Source of the DNA: Myxococcaceae bacterium
GTDB lineage: Bacteria > Myxococcota > Myxococcia > Myxococcales > Myxococcaceae
Direction of reading: 5' to 3'
NCBI GenBank assembly: GCA_019694595.1
Contig: JAIBBQ010000025.1
Coordinates: 1 to 49,067 of the forward strand
Length of the DNA stretch: 49,067 nt
A program made the position numbers and the translations under genes. The notes beneath the pieces were generated by a model that did no database searches, was not told the origin of the DNA, and was given only the letters and a program-made list of their open reading frames with translations. Positions 32,454 to 41,632 of this stretch are shown here, in pieces. Position 1 is the stretch's first letter; each line of letters opens with the position of its first letter.

Positions 32454-33455
32454 TCAGCGCCGCTTGCGCGAGGCGGGGGCCAGGTGCGCCGGCGGCGCGC
32501 CGGCGAGCACGTCTTGCACGTCGAGCAGCCCCACCGCGCGGCCGCGGCCGTCGACCACCGGCAGCTGGTCGACCTGGGTCTCCTTGAGCGTCTGCGCGGC
32601 CTCGAGCACCGGGGTGCCGGGGAGCACCACCTTGGGGCGCCTGGCCATGACGGTGCTGACCGCGGCCGAGAAGTCGAGGGTGCGGCGCTCGGCGAGCCGG
32701 CGCAGGTCGCCGTCGGTGAAGATGCCGAGCAGCTCGCGCCGCCGCCCGACCACCAGCGCCGCGCCCGGGCGCCCTCGGGTGTTGGTCATCACCACCACCA
32801 CCTCGCTCAGGGGCTGGGCCTCGCGCACCAGGGGGAGCCACTCGCCGGTGCGCATCAGGGCGCCGACGTCGAGCGCGGCGCGGCCGAGCGTGCCGCCCGG
32901 GTGGAGCCGGGCGTAGTCGTGGGCCGAGAACTCGCGCGCATGGGCGAGCGACATGGCGAGCGCGTCGGTGATGGCGTGCAGCGCGGCGCTGGAGGCGGTG
33001 GGCACCAGGCCGATGGGGCAGGCCTCGTCGATGGGCCCCAGCGCCACCACCACGTCGGCGCCGCGGCCCAGCGGGCTCTTGTCGTCGCCGGTGATGGCGA
33101 TGCACTTCGCGCCCAGCCGCTTGAGCGGGGGCAACAGGCGCACCAGCTCCTCGGTGGCGCCGGAGTTCGACAGCAGCACCACCACGTCGTCCCGGGTGAC
33201 GCGGCCCAGGTCGCCGTGGGCGGCCTCGGCGGGGTGCAGGAAGTGCGACGGCACGCCGGTGGAGGCGAGCGTCGCGGACAGCTTCTGGGCGATGAAGCCC
33301 GGCTTGCCGATGCCGCTGACCACCACCCGGCCCTTGCAGCGGTGGAGCAGGGTGAGCGCGCGCTCGAAGGCGGGCCCCACCCGGCCTTCGAGGGCGGCGA
33401 TGGCCGCGGCTTCCTGGCGGAGCACCTGGCGGGCGTAGGCGAGCGCGGCACGCAT
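32454..33455 (-). CDS. kdsD: D-arabinose-5-phosphate isomerase (KpsF/GutQ/KdsD family)
   Basis: A 333-residue isomerase converting ribulose-5-phosphate to arabinose-5-phosphate, the precursor of Kdo for lipopolysaccharide. The SIS domain has [27 protein letters not shown], and the catalytic His region [15 protein letters not shown]. Two CBS domains form the C-terminal third ([28 protein letters not shown]). The ATG at 33455 gives the normal N-terminus; a longer frame to 33683 would overlap the divergent aldolase gene and is rejected. The gap to that gene is 43 bases. Confidence 0.93.
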   Translation of the reverse strand: MRAALAYARQVLRQEAAAIAALEGRVGPAFERALTLLHRCKGRVVVSGIGKPGFIAQKLSATLASTGVPSHFLHPAEAAHGDLGRVTRDDVVVLLSNSGATEELVRLLPPLKRLGAKCIAITGDDKSPLGRGADVVVALGPIDEACPIGLVPTASSAALHAITDALAMSLAHAREFSAHDYARLHPGGTLGRAALDVGALMRTGEWLPLVREAQPLSEVVVVMTNTRGRPGAALVVGRRRELLGIFTDGDLRRLAERRTLDFSAAVSTVMARRPKVVLPGTPVLEAAQTLKETQVDQLPVVDGRGRAVGLLDVQDVLAGAPPAHLAPASRKRR

Positions 33456-33498
33456 CGCGCGCCTTGTACCAGTGCCCGGCGTGTGGTGGATCGTCGCC

Positions 33499-34149
33499 AT
33501 GCGCTTCTTCATCGACTCCGCCGACGTGAAGGAAATCCGGGCCGCCAACGACATGGGCTGTGTCGACGGCGTGACCACCAACCCCAGCCTGCTCGCGAAG
33601 ACCGGCCGGCCGATGAAGGAAGCGATCCTCGAGATCTGCTCCATCGTCGACGGGCCCATCTCCGCGGAGTGCGTGACGCTCACCGCCGACGAGATGATCG
33701 CCGAAGGTCAGGGCCTCGCCGCCTGGCACAAGAACATCGTGGTCAAGATTCCCATGGGCGTCGAAGGCATGAAGGCGGTCAAGGCGCTCACCGCCAAGGG
33801 CATCAAGACCAACGTCACCCTGTGCTTCTCGCCCAACCAGGCGCTGCTCGCGGCCAAGGCCGGCGCCACGTACATCTCGCCGTTCGTCGGCCGCCTCGAC
33901 GACATCGGGCAGGACGGGCTCAAGATGGTCCGGGAGATCTGCCAGATCTACAAGAACTACGGCTACGCGACCCAGGTGCTGGTGGCGAGCGTGCGCAACC
34001 CGATTCACCTGCTCGAGTCGGCGCTGATGGGCGCCCACGTGGCGACGCTGCCCTTGAGCGTCATCCAGCAGCTCGCGCAGCACCCGCTCACCGACTCGGG
34101 CATCAAGAAGTTCCTCGCCGACTGGGAAAAGGTCCCCAAGGCGAAGTAG
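33499..34149 (+). CDS. fsa: Fructose-6-phosphate aldolase/transaldolase family enzyme
   Basis: A 216-residue small transaldolase (TalC/FSA group). [28 protein letters not shown], the Schiff-base Lys in VVKIPMG (near residue 86), [19 protein letters not shown] and [10 protein letters not shown] are all typical, and the length matches the short subfamily. It may act as transaldolase in the pentose phosphate pathway or as an aldolase releasing glyceraldehyde-3-phosphate; sequence alone does not settle which. The ATG at 33499 is preceded by GGTGGA; an in-frame ATG at 33472 would add 9 residues. It is divergent from kdsD, another pentose-phosphate enzyme. Confidence 0.92.
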   Translation: MRFFIDSADVKEIRAANDMGCVDGVTTNPSLLAKTGRPMKEAILEICSIVDGPISAECVTLTADEMIAEGQGLAAWHKNIVVKIPMGVEGMKAVKALTAKGIKTNVTLCFSPNQALLAAKAGATYISPFVGRLDDIGQDGLKMVREICQIYKNYGYATQVLVASVRNPIHLLESALMGAHVATLPLSVIQQLAQHPLTDSGIKKFLADWEKVPKAK

Positions 34150-34179
34150 CCGTCCCGGGAAGTTGAGCGCCCTGCCGCT

Positions 34180-34209
34180 GGGCCGCTCCAGGTGTGACCT
34201 GGAGGGCCC
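34180..34209. terminator. Long stem-loop between convergent genes
   Basis: GGGCC-G-CTCCAGGT (34180-34193) pairs with ACCTGGAG-GGCCC (34197-34209) around a GTG loop, 13 paired bases with one bulge. It lies 31 bases after the aldolase stop and 52 bases before the end of the leftward lipoprotein gene. It probably terminates both; no T-run. Confidence 0.55.
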
Positions 34210-34260
34210 GTCAGCTCATGGCGCTTCAGAAGGGCGACGCATCGCCCCTCCCGCCGCGGC

Positions 34261-36996
34261 TCACTGGAAGGTGGCGCTGTAGCTGCGCTGCACCGAGGTC
34301 GACAGGGCGCTGGAGCCGGTGAACTGCACGGTGCCCGACGAAGGGCCAGGGGGCCCGGCGCCGAAGAGCGTCAGCTGGCCGCCCACGCCACGTCCGAACG
34401 AGGTGAACGAGGTCTGCCGGACGCACCGGTACCCGGTGGTGCTGGTGTTCGACAGCTCGTTGCAGACTCCGGCCACCAGCTCGGCGCCGCCGTCCGGGTT
34501 GGGCGCGGACTCCAGGCGCTGGTAGTTCACGCTCATGCCGAGGCTGTCGCCGTTGATGCCTCCGGTGACCACCGACGCCGAGCCGCGGCCCCCGAGGACG
34601 TTCACCGTGATGCTCGGCCCGTCGACCGAGAGGGGGGCGAAGTAGTCGTCGCCCCAGGTGAAGTCGATGAGCTGCTGCGCGGGAGATGCAGGGACGTTCC
34701 ACGGAGGCGACACCGAGAAGGCCATCGTCGATGCCGCGGTGGACAGTGGGCCGCTCCAGCGAAGGTGGGTGACGCGCCAGATCTGGGTGTTGGCGTCCCA
34801 GCAACCATTCGGGCCGTCCCAGATGCCGTTCTTGGGAATGCTCGCCCCGGTGACACAGTCGACGTGGGTGGTGTCGAGGAACGCTTCGCCGTTGTCGTAC
34901 TGGTTGTTGTCGTTGGCGTCGATGAAGGGCTCAGGCAGATCGACGAACCACTCACCCGGGTCCCACTTGCCGTTCTTGGCGCCGTTCGAAGTGCCCGAGC
35001 CGTCGTAGAACTCTTCCTCGCCGCTGGTGACCGCGATCACCGCGATCAGCGTGTCCCGAGGGTTCTTGGCTCCGTTGGTCGGCTCACCGGGCAGCGGGGT
35101 GGTGTCGTTGGGCAGGTCCGACGAACTCGAGTTGTAGTTGGCGACCGCCACCTCGGCGTTGGTTCCGGTACCGCCCGGCGTCGTCGTGTTCCCGTCAATG
35201 GACCCCTTCTCAGCCATCCACTGCACGCTGGTCTTCACCCCGACGAAGTTGCTGAACCTGTCCGACAGGCGGGCGCTGCACGTCGTGGTCTCAGCGCGAG
35301 TCGTGGAGGTGATCGTGTGGAGCGCGCCGAGGTTCCTCTTGGTGCAGGTCACCACCAGGCCGCGGTCCGACGGCTTGCCGCCCACGATGGAGATGCCCGT
35401 GCTTGCGGTGATTGCTCCCGGCTGGCCCTGGGTCGCCGCGACGGTGGCGACCACGATGGCCTGGCCGATGTCGTCGCCCGAGGCCAGGGTGGTGGAGACG
35501 ATTCCCTGCGCGTTCGACGACGCCGACACCGTCACGTTGGCTCCGGCGGCTCCGGACACAGAGAAGTTCACCAGCACGTTGGGGGCGGGGTTGTTCGAGG
35601 AGTCGACGACCTTGAAGAGCACCGGAGTGGTGGTGTCGCGGCCCGAGGACTGGATGCCGAGCACGGTCTTCACCAGCGGGTCGTTGAGCACCAGGATGCT
35701 CGCCACGTTGACCAGCTGAACGCTGGTCTTCGCCGTGCCGTCGAGCGCGGTCGCCTGCACGTTCGCGGTCGCGCCCGTGGCGCCGTTCCCCGCGAACAGA
35801 GACGCGAGCGCGATGCCGGCGTCGTTGGTGTTGCCGGTGAACATGGTGGTGCCGCTCGCCGAGACGAAGGCGCCCGCGGTGCTGCTGAACGCGACCGGCA
35901 CGCCGGCCAGCGGCTGGCCACCGTCAGCGGCCGTCACCAGCGCGGTCACGGTCAGGCTGTCGTTGGTGTTGAGCACCAGCGCGTTCTTGCTGGTCGAGAT
36001 CTGCACCAGGGTCTGCGAGCCGGCGTCGACGCCGCCGTCGGGCACGGGCACCGAGTAGCGCACGCAGCCGACGAGCACGTTGTCCTTCTGGCCTTCGCAG
36101 TACTGCTGGAAGGCGACCGTGAGGTCGGTGAGCGTCGAGCCCTGGGCGCCGTACTTGAGCACCTTGAAGTTACCGGTGCTGGTGTTGCAGCCGCGCCCGT
36201 TGCCGCCGACGTCGAGGCCGCCGACGCCGGTCACCGCGAAGCGCTGCGACATGGCGTAGGTCTGCTCGGCGAGCGTCATGCCCGTCGGCGGCGCCACCGC
36301 CACCGACCAGCTGGTGCCCTGCACCGGCGCGTCGGGGATCACCGTCACCGTCGAGGTCTTCTGCCCCGCCGTGAGCTGGACGCCGAGGAAGCTCGCCATG
36401 GTGACGTGCTGCGCGCCCTTGAAGACGTAGCCGTTGTCCGGGCCGGCCAGGTAGAGGCTGTTGCTCCCCGCGGGGCATTCCTGCGCCAGCGAGTCGAGCG
36501 TGCCGGCGTCGAACGGGGTGCCGGCGTCGATGCCCGCGTCCACCCCCGCGTCCACGCCCGCGTCGGAGCCGCCGTCCTTGCCGGCGTCGGTGGTCATCAT
36601 CTGTACGCCCACCTGCACCGTGGTGGTGGTGCTCAGCGTGCCGGTCTTGGCGGCCGCCTCGGCGGTGATGCGCACCGGGCCCTTGCACTTGGCGTCGAGG
36701 AGCACCTCGCAGCTGAACATTGCGGTGGCCTTGCCCGCGGCGTCGAGCGTGACGCTGGTCCCGTCGACCAGGGAACCGGCGGCGCTGGTGATCTTCACCG
36801 TGCCCGCGCCGGGCTTGCCGTCGGCGTCGAGTGCCTCCACGGTGAGCGTCGTCGCCTGGCCCTGGTCGTCGATCTTGTTCGGGCTGGCGGTCAGGGCGAG
36901 CGTCGGCGAGCCGGTACCGGCGGTGGGGCAGGCGGAGAAGGCGACGAGCGCCAGGACAGCGGCCGACAGGCCGGTGCGGAGCGACGGACGGAGCAT
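34261..36996 (-). CDS. Large lipoprotein with Big-1/invasin-like domains
   Basis: A 911-residue lipoprotein (MLRPSLRTGLSAAVLAL, lipobox FSAC). The first domain (about 28-130) and two central ones (about 310-420 and 420-530) look like bacterial Ig-like (Big-1) folds: LTVEALDADGKPGAG, LTVTALVTAADGGQPLAGVPVAF, GTAKTSVQLVNVASILVLND. A DAG-type linker lies at about 136-160. Near residues 670-740 are acidic loops (DANDNNQYDNGEAF, KWDPGEWFVD) like calcium-binding EF-hand or dockerin-type loops. The last 130 residues have two Cys (VAGVCNELS, GYRCVRQ). The ATG at 36996 is the one giving the signal; a frame to 37206 lacks it. An adhesin or display role is likely. Confidence 0.78.
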   Translation of the reverse strand: MLRPSLRTGLSAAVLALVAFSACPTAGTGSPTLALTASPNKIDDQGQATTLTVEALDADGKPGAGTVKITSAAGSLVDGTSVTLDAAGKATAMFSCEVLLDAKCKGPVRITAEAAAKTGTLSTTTTVQVGVQMMTTDAGKDGGSDAGVDAGVDAGIDAGTPFDAGTLDSLAQECPAGSNSLYLAGPDNGYVFKGAQHVTMASFLGVQLTAGQKTSTVTVIPDAPVQGTSWSVAVAPPTGMTLAEQTYAMSQRFAVTGVGGLDVGGNGRGCNTSTGNFKVLKYGAQGSTLTDLTVAFQQYCEGQKDNVLVGCVRYSVPVPDGGVDAGSQTLVQISTSKNALVLNTNDSLTVTALVTAADGGQPLAGVPVAFSSTAGAFVSASGTTMFTGNTNDAGIALASLFAGNGATGATANVQATALDGTAKTSVQLVNVASILVLNDPLVKTVLGIQSSGRDTTTPVLFKVVDSSNNPAPNVLVNFSVSGAAGANVTVSASSNAQGIVSTTLASGDDIGQAIVVATVAATQGQPGAITASTGISIVGGKPSDRGLVVTCTKRNLGALHTITSTTRAETTTCSARLSDRFSNFVGVKTSVQWMAEKGSIDGNTTTPGGTGTNAEVAVANYNSSSSDLPNDTTPLPGEPTNGAKNPRDTLIAVIAVTSGEEEFYDGSGTSNGAKNGKWDPGEWFVDLPEPFIDANDNNQYDNGEAFLDTTHVDCVTGASIPKNGIWDGPNGCWDANTQIWRVTHLRWSGPLSTAASTMAFSVSPPWNVPASPAQQLIDFTWGDDYFAPLSVDGPSITVNVLGGRGSASVVTGGINGDSLGMSVNYQRLESAPNPDGGAELVAGVCNELSNTSTTGYRCVRQTSFTSFGRGVGGQLTLFGAGPPGPSSGTVQFTGSSALSTSVQRSYSATFQ

Positions 36997-37046
36997 TGGG
37001 GGACCCCTGGGAAGGTGGTGCGGCGGCCGCGGCATCTTACGCAAGC

Positions 37047-37075
37047 TTGCCCCGGCTCCAAGTCCTTGCTTTAGG
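37047..37075 (+). promoter_or_regulatory. Possible promoter of the acyl-CoA dehydrogenase gene
   Basis: TTGCCC (37047-37052), a 17-base spacer and TTTAGG (37070-37075), 6 bases before the ATG. It lies in the 85-base divergent gap with the Big-1-like lipoprotein. If real, the transcript would be nearly leaderless. Confidence 0.25.
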
Positions 37076-37081
37076 GCGCGC

Positions 37082-38221
37082 ATGGACTTCTCGCTCTCCG
37101 ACGACGAAAAGGCGCTGCAAGAGACGGCCCGCAAGTTCGCCCGCGAAGTCATGCGGCCCAAGGCGGCCCACCACGACGAGCACAGCCTGTTCCCGCGCGA
37201 GATCATCCAGCAGGCCTACGAGCTCGGGCTCCTGAACATGACCATTCCGCCGGAACTCGGGGGCATCGGGGTCTCGCACCTCGGCCAGGCCCTGGTGTCT
37301 GAGGAGCTGTCCTGGGGCTGCGCGGGCATGGCGACCTCGATGATCGCCAACGACCTGGCGCTCCTGCCGATCCTCATCGGGGCCACCAAGGAACAGAAGG
37401 AACGCTTCGTGCGCCCCTTCACCGAGAAGTTCAAGCTCACCAGCTTCGGGCTCACCGAGCCCGGCGCCGGCAGCGACGTGGCGGGCGTGCGGTGCACCGC
37501 CAAGCGCGACGGCAACCACTACGTGGTCAACGGCCAGAAGCAGTGGATCACCAACGGCGAATACGCCGACCAGTTCTCACTCTTCGTCACCACCGACCCC
37601 GGTTCCCGTCAGAAGGGGCTCACCTGCCTGGTGATGGAAGGGCGCCCCAAGGGGTTCAGCACCGGCAAGCACGAGAACAAGATGGGGCAGCGGGCGTCCA
37701 ACACGGTGACGCTCACCTTCGAGGACGTGCGGATTCCGGTCGAGAACCGCATCGGCGCCGAAGGGGAAGGTTTCCGCATCGCCATGGAGACGCTCGACAA
37801 CTCGCGCCCGCTGACCGCGATGTTCGCGGTGGGCATCGCGCGCGCCGCCACCGAGCACGCCATCGATTACGCGAAGCAGCGGCAGCAGTTCGGCCGGCCG
37901 ATCGCCGATTTCCAGGCGATCCAGTTCATGATCGCCGACATGGCGAAGGACACCCAGGCCGCGCGACTGCTCGCGTACCAGGGCGCCTGGCTGCTCGACG
38001 CCGGGCAGAAGAACACGCTCATCTCGAGCTTCGGCAAGTGCTTCGCCGCCGACACCGCGATGCGCGTGACCACGGACGCCGTGCAGGTCTTCGGCGGGTA
38101 CGGGTACTCGAAGGAATACCCCGTCGAGAAGCTGATGCGCGACGCCAAGCTGGTGCAGATCTACGAAGGCACCTCGCAGGTGCAGCGCGTGGTGATGGCG
38201 CGCGAGCTGCTCCGCGGGTGA
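37082..38221 (+). CDS. Acyl-CoA dehydrogenase
   Basis: A 379-residue FAD enzyme that introduces the alpha-beta double bond in beta-oxidation and passes electrons to ETF. The motifs are complete: FGLTEPGAGSDVAG, QWITNGEYAD, the C-terminal R-QFGRPI and QVFGGYGYSKEYPVEKLMRDAK, and the catalytic Glu in QIYEGTSQVQR, the position used by short/medium-chain enzymes. Chain-length preference cannot be read reliably; it resembles butyryl-CoA dehydrogenases. Genes for both ETF subunits are 6.4 kb downstream in the same direction. Confidence 0.95.
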   Translation: MDFSLSDDEKALQETARKFAREVMRPKAAHHDEHSLFPREIIQQAYELGLLNMTIPPELGGIGVSHLGQALVSEELSWGCAGMATSMIANDLALLPILIGATKEQKERFVRPFTEKFKLTSFGLTEPGAGSDVAGVRCTAKRDGNHYVVNGQKQWITNGEYADQFSLFVTTDPGSRQKGLTCLVMEGRPKGFSTGKHENKMGQRASNTVTLTFEDVRIPVENRIGAEGEGFRIAMETLDNSRPLTAMFAVGIARAATEHAIDYAKQRQQFGRPIADFQAIQFMIADMAKDTQAARLLAYQGAWLLDAGQKNTLISSFGKCFAADTAMRVTTDAVQVFGGYGYSKEYPVEKLMRDAKLVQIYEGTSQVQRVVMARELLRG

Positions 38222-38546
38222 GGTCGACCCGCCGGGCGCCCAGGTCGCGCCCGGCCGGACTGCGCCGCTGGTGCGTCTCACGCCCCGCACTCTGGCAAGG
38301 CGATGGACGCACCACCGGCCTTCGAACCGGTGTCGCGCCGCGTGCGACAGTGCGCGTTGGCGCGTCCCACGAATGAATCGAGGCACTTGGTCTCGCCCGC
38401 TCGAGTGTCTCGGTGGGGTGATGTCGCAGAGGGTGTGACAGCGACATACGGCGGCCGCGCGAACCCGATGATCTTTCTCGGGCCGCGAGCGTGCACGGCG
38501 CTTGCTCTGGAGGCGGACAACTCGTTTCCCCTCGGAGCGTTTCACC
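38222..38546. other. 325-bp intergenic region before the triple-repeat lipoprotein
   Basis: After the stem-loop I see no gene. The stretch from about 38365 to 38530 is AT-richer than its surroundings (CCACGAATGAATCGAGGC, GATGATCTTTCTCGG) and probably carries the promoter for the gene at 38547. The gene's ribosome site is weak (CTCGGAGCG). Confidence 0.35.
38231..38255 (+). terminator. Stem-loop after the acyl-CoA dehydrogenase
   Basis: GCCGGGCG (38231-38238) pairs perfectly with CGCCCGGC (38248-38255) around a 9-base loop, starting 10 bases after the stop. No T-run follows. Confidence 0.45.
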
Positions 38547-40175
38547 ATGAACTCACCTCGACGTTTCTCCGCCTTGTCCTGTGCCGCGCTGCTCGCGCTC
38601 TCCGCCTGTCAGGGAGGTCTGCCCGAAGAAGGCGGCGCCGACGGCCGCGTCTCGGGCGATCAGTCGCTCGGCTTCGACGGAAAGGACGACGGCATCATCT
38701 CCAGCTGCAGCGGCATCAAGTGTGATCACTGGTACGCGCGCAGCCTGACCGCGGAGCTCTGGGACAAGCCGAGCCAAGGCATCAAGTTCGCGGCCGAGGC
38801 GATCGGCTCGTGCTTCCCCCACGGGGTCGGCGCGGACTGGGACCTCTTCCAGCACCTTCCGAACTGGACGACGGCGATCTGTATCGGCGTGGGCGGCTTC
38901 GCGGGGTCGGACATTCTGAAGGCCATCACCAAGGCCGCGCAGGATGGTCAGTGCCTCCATCTTCAGACCGAAGGAAACACTTCCGCCGCCGGGGCGCTGA
39001 CCTTCAAGTTCGCTCGCACAGACAACGGCGGGAACTGCGACGCGGCGGAGATGGAGTGGCAGCGCTCGCACACGCCTCCTGATTCCGCCGTCACCGACAC
39101 CGGGCTGCGCGGGTACTTCAACCCCATTCCGCCGGTGCGCATGCACGACAGCCGCAACGGCGCGGGCAAGCTGATCGGCGGCTCGACCCGGCAGATCAAG
39201 GTGCGCGGCAGTGGCACCGGCATCCCCTTCAGCGCGGTCGCCGTGCAGCTGAACCTCACGTCCACCGAGTCGGTGGCGAGCGGCTTCCTGCGGGTGTGGC
39301 AGTGCGACCGACCCATGCCGAGCTCCTCGAACGTCAACTTCCCCGCGGGACAGAACATCGCCAACTCGGCGGTCACCGCGGTGGGGTCGGGTGACACCAT
39401 CTGCGTGTACGCCAACCAGAGCACGCACATCATCGTCGACGTGACCGGCTACTACGACGGCACCGGGGCGGGGTACGTGCCCCTGAGCCCGTACCGGGCG
39501 TACGACGGGCGTGAGGGCGGTTCCTCGGTGCTGACCGACGGGCTCATCGCGCTCGGCAGCCAGGTCCCTGCGACCGCGAAGGCGGTGGCGCTGAATGCCA
39601 CGGTCACCGACAGCATCGGTGGCGGCTTCCTCACCGTCTACCCGGGGTACAGCAGCATGCCGCCCACCTCGACCTCGAACTTCAGGGCGGGCCAGACCAT
39701 CGCCGCCGCGAGCAGCGTGGGGGTCAACTACCAGTCGGTCGCGTACCACCTCAACACGCCGGCCCACGTGATCCTCGACGTCGCGGGCTACTTCGCCAAG
39801 GACATCGGCGCGAAGATGGCTCCGGTCGTTCCGGCGCGGCTCCTCGACACCCGCTCGTGGGCCTACCCCACGCCGCTCGTCGGTGGCACGGTGGTCAGCA
39901 TCCCGACCAACCTGTCGGGTCGTCCTGCGGGCACCATCGCTGCGGTGGTGCTCAACATCACCGCCGCCGCGCCCACTGGGCCGGGCTTCCTGACTGCGTA
40001 TCCGTGCAACCGGCCGGGCGGTGTGCCGGTGGTGTCGAACCTGAACTTCGCCGGCGGCGAGGTGGCGATTCCCAACCTGGCGACCGTGCAGGTCGACGCT
40101 TCCGACGCGGTCTGCATCTACACCAGCACCACCACCGACGTGGTCGTCGACGTGCAGGGCTACTACCTCTACTGA
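38547..40175 (+). CDS. Lipoprotein with unknown N-terminal domain and three beta repeats
   Basis: A 542-residue lipoprotein (MNSPRRFSALSCAALLALSAC). Residues about 50-185 form a domain I do not recognise, with several cysteines (SSCSGIKC, GSCFPHG, TAICIGVG, DGQCLHL, GNCDAAE) and an amphipathic helix around AGSDILKAITKAAQDG. Three repeats follow from about residues 190, 310 and 424. The last opens VPARLLDTRSW and the units close with VDVTGYYDG, LDVAGYFAK and VDVQGYYLY. The repeats are the same type as in the GH25 muramidase at 29261. The ATG at 38547 gives the signal peptide; an upstream in-frame ATG does not. A secreted toxin, inhibitor or adhesin are all possible. Confidence 0.75.
   Translation: MNSPRRFSALSCAALLALSACQGGLPEEGGADGRVSGDQSLGFDGKDDGIISSCSGIKCDHWYARSLTAELWDKPSQGIKFAAEAIGSCFPHGVGADWDLFQHLPNWTTAICIGVGGFAGSDILKAITKAAQDGQCLHLQTEGNTSAAGALTFKFARTDNGGNCDAAEMEWQRSHTPPDSAVTDTGLRGYFNPIPPVRMHDSRNGAGKLIGGSTRQIKVRGSGTGIPFSAVAVQLNLTSTESVASGFLRVWQCDRPMPSSSNVNFPAGQNIANSAVTAVGSGDTICVYANQSTHIIVDVTGYYDGTGAGYVPLSPYRAYDGREGGSSVLTDGLIALGSQVPATAKAVALNATVTDSIGGGFLTVYPGYSSMPPTSTSNFRAGQTIAAASSVGVNYQSVAYHLNTPAHVILDVAGYFAKDIGAKMAPVVPARLLDTRSWAYPTPLVGGTVVSIPTNLSGRPAGTIAAVVLNITAAAPTGPGFLTAYPCNRPGGVPVVSNLNFAGGEVAIPNLATVQVDASDAVCIYTSTTTDVVVDVQGYYLY
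39114..40172 (+). repeat. Three protein-level repeats shared with the muramidase
   Basis: Units begin near 39114, 39474 and 39816 and are about 110-120 residues each. Shared elements with the muramidase are an R-x-x-D-x-R or RLLDTR start, AVxLNxT strands, SNxNF/SNLNF with AGQ or AGG, an ICVY or ICIY strand, and a VDVxGYY/GYF end. Confidence 0.72.
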
Positions 40176-40188
40176 GGTCTCGGCCGGG

Positions 40189-41016
40189 TCAGCGGAACGG
40201 GGCCACCCAGGCCTCGCTCCGCGCCCACAGCTCCCTGGCGAGCGCATCGTCGAGCGCCAGGGGGCTGGGTCGTTTGGGGCGGCACTCGTCCCAGAAGAGT
40301 CCCGATTCCAGGTCGGGCTGCGTCGCGCAGTACACCGAGGTCTTCGCCCCTTCGACGTCGGAGATCATGCGCAGCCGCAGGATGGCGCGAATGAACCCCG
40401 GCACCCGGCGGAAGGCGTCGGAGTCCACCACCCCCGGGTGCAGCGAGAAGGTGGCGACCGCTGGCCCTTCGCGCCGCGCCAGCTCCCGCGCGTGGAGCAC
40501 GTTGCACAGCTTCGACACCTCGTACTCCTTGAGCCCGATGAGCGTGCGGGTGGGCCCGCGCAGCGCGTCGAAGTCGAGCCGCTTGCAGGCGTAGTGCGAG
40601 CCCGAGGAGACGAAGACCACCCGGGCGGGCGCGCTCGCGCGCAGCCTCGGCAACAGCAGCTCGGTGAGCAGGAAGTGGCCGAGGTGGTTGGTCCCGAACT
40701 GGAGCTCGAACCCGTCCTCGGTGGTGCCTCGGTGGCCGGCGACGCCCGCGTTGTTCAGCAGCACGTGCAGCGGCCAGCCGCGGTCCAGGTAGTCGCGCGC
40801 GAAGCGCTGCACCGAGGCCAGGTTCGCCAGGTCGAGCGGCAAGAGCTCTCCGGCGCCGGTGGGCGACGCGCGGCGCACTTCCTGGAGCACCGGCGTCGCC
40901 TTCTCCAGCGAGCGGCACGCGAGCACCACCCGGTGGCCACGGCGCGCGAGCTCGAGCGCGCTGGTGCGGCCGATGCCGCTGGAGGCACCCGTCACCACCA
41001 CGAAGCGGTCGCTCAT
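40189..41016 (-). CDS. Short-chain dehydrogenase/reductase, retinol-dehydrogenase-like
   Basis: A 275-residue classical SDR. The NAD(P) loop is VTGASSGIGRTSA, followed by the basic residue in LACRS, which favours NADPH. LLNNAGVAG, the catalytic Ser in VFVSSGSHYA and the YEVSK Tyr/Lys pair complete the active site. The LHPGVVDSDAF loop and C-terminal LARELWARSEAWV fit the RDH11-14/WWOX-like branch that acts on lipid alcohols, aldehydes or ketones. Its ATG overlaps the stop of the TetR gene (ATGA), so it is the last gene of a desaturase-TetR-SDR operon. It may act on the same lipid as the desaturase; that is inference. Confidence 0.9.
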   Translation of the reverse strand: MSDRFVVVTGASSGIGRTSALELARRGHRVVLACRSLEKATPVLQEVRRASPTGAGELLPLDLANLASVQRFARDYLDRGWPLHVLLNNAGVAGHRGTTEDGFELQFGTNHLGHFLLTELLLPRLRASAPARVVFVSSGSHYACKRLDFDALRGPTRTLIGLKEYEVSKLCNVLHARELARREGPAVATFSLHPGVVDSDAFRRVPGFIRAILRLRMISDVEGAKTSVYCATQPDLESGLFWDECRPKRPSPLALDDALARELWARSEAWVAPFR

Positions 41017-41627
41017 GGCTTCAGGTACCCCACCACCAGGCGGGCGAGTTCATCCTTGAACGCCGGCTGCTCGAGGAGCTCGGGGCGCTGCAGCTGTCCG
41101 AGCAGCACCGCCGAGCGCAAGGCGTTGCTCACCAGGAAGGCCGCCAGCGCCGGGTCGACGGGCCGGACCGCGGGGCCGAGCGAGCGCAGGAACGTCTCCA
41201 CCAGCGCGTTCATGCGCTCGTCCATCTCGGTCAGGCTGCCGAGGTCGCCGTTGCGGCAGAAGTACCGCAGCATCGCCTGCTCGATGCGCGAGCGGGTGCG
41301 CTGGGTGCCGACCAGCCCGTCGATGAGCGTGCGCGCGGCGAGCTCGGCGTCGAGGCCCCGGACCTGCGCGAGCGCGGCTTCCAGCGCGTCCATGCGCGAG
41401 CGCAGGTGGTAGCGCAGCAGCGCGTTGGCGAGGGCGCCCTTGCTGGGGAAGTACTGGTAGATCGACCCCACACTCACCCCGGCGCGGTCGGCGATCGCCT
41501 GCACCGACGGCTCGTCGAGCGCGCGCTTCTCGGCCAGTTCGATCATCGCTTCGAAGATCGCGTCGACCGTGGAGCGCGACCGGTCCTGTCGAGGCGCCCT
41601 GCGCGGCGAGAGCGTGTCCCTGGCCAT
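41013..41627 (-). CDS. TetR-family transcriptional regulator
   Basis: A 204-residue regulator. The N-terminal helix-turn-helix is clear: TVDAIFEAMIELAEKRALDE followed by VQAIADRAGVSVGSIYQYFPSKGALANALL (about residues 20-62). The rest is the helical ligand-binding and dimer domain. The ATG at 41627 is used; a GTG at 41636 that overlaps the desaturase stop is nearly as likely and would add three residues. It lies between the desaturase and SDR genes and probably represses its own operon in response to a lipid-like ligand; the operator is not identified. Confidence 0.9.
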   Translation of the reverse strand: MARDTLSPRRAPRQDRSRSTVDAIFEAMIELAEKRALDEPSVQAIADRAGVSVGSIYQYFPSKGALANALLRYHLRSRMDALEAALAQVRGLDAELAARTLIDGLVGTQRTRSRIEQAMLRYFCRNGDLGSLTEMDERMNALVETFLRSLGPAVRPVDPALAAFLVSNALRSAVLLGQLQRPELLEQPAFKDELARLVVGYLKP

Positions 41628-41632
41628 GACGC

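Noticed and set aside
29162-38374. CCACGAAT found in the leaders of both triple-repeat lipoproteins (29162 and 38367)
   Set aside because: An 8-mer at different distances from the two starts (92 and 173 bases) is easily due to chance.
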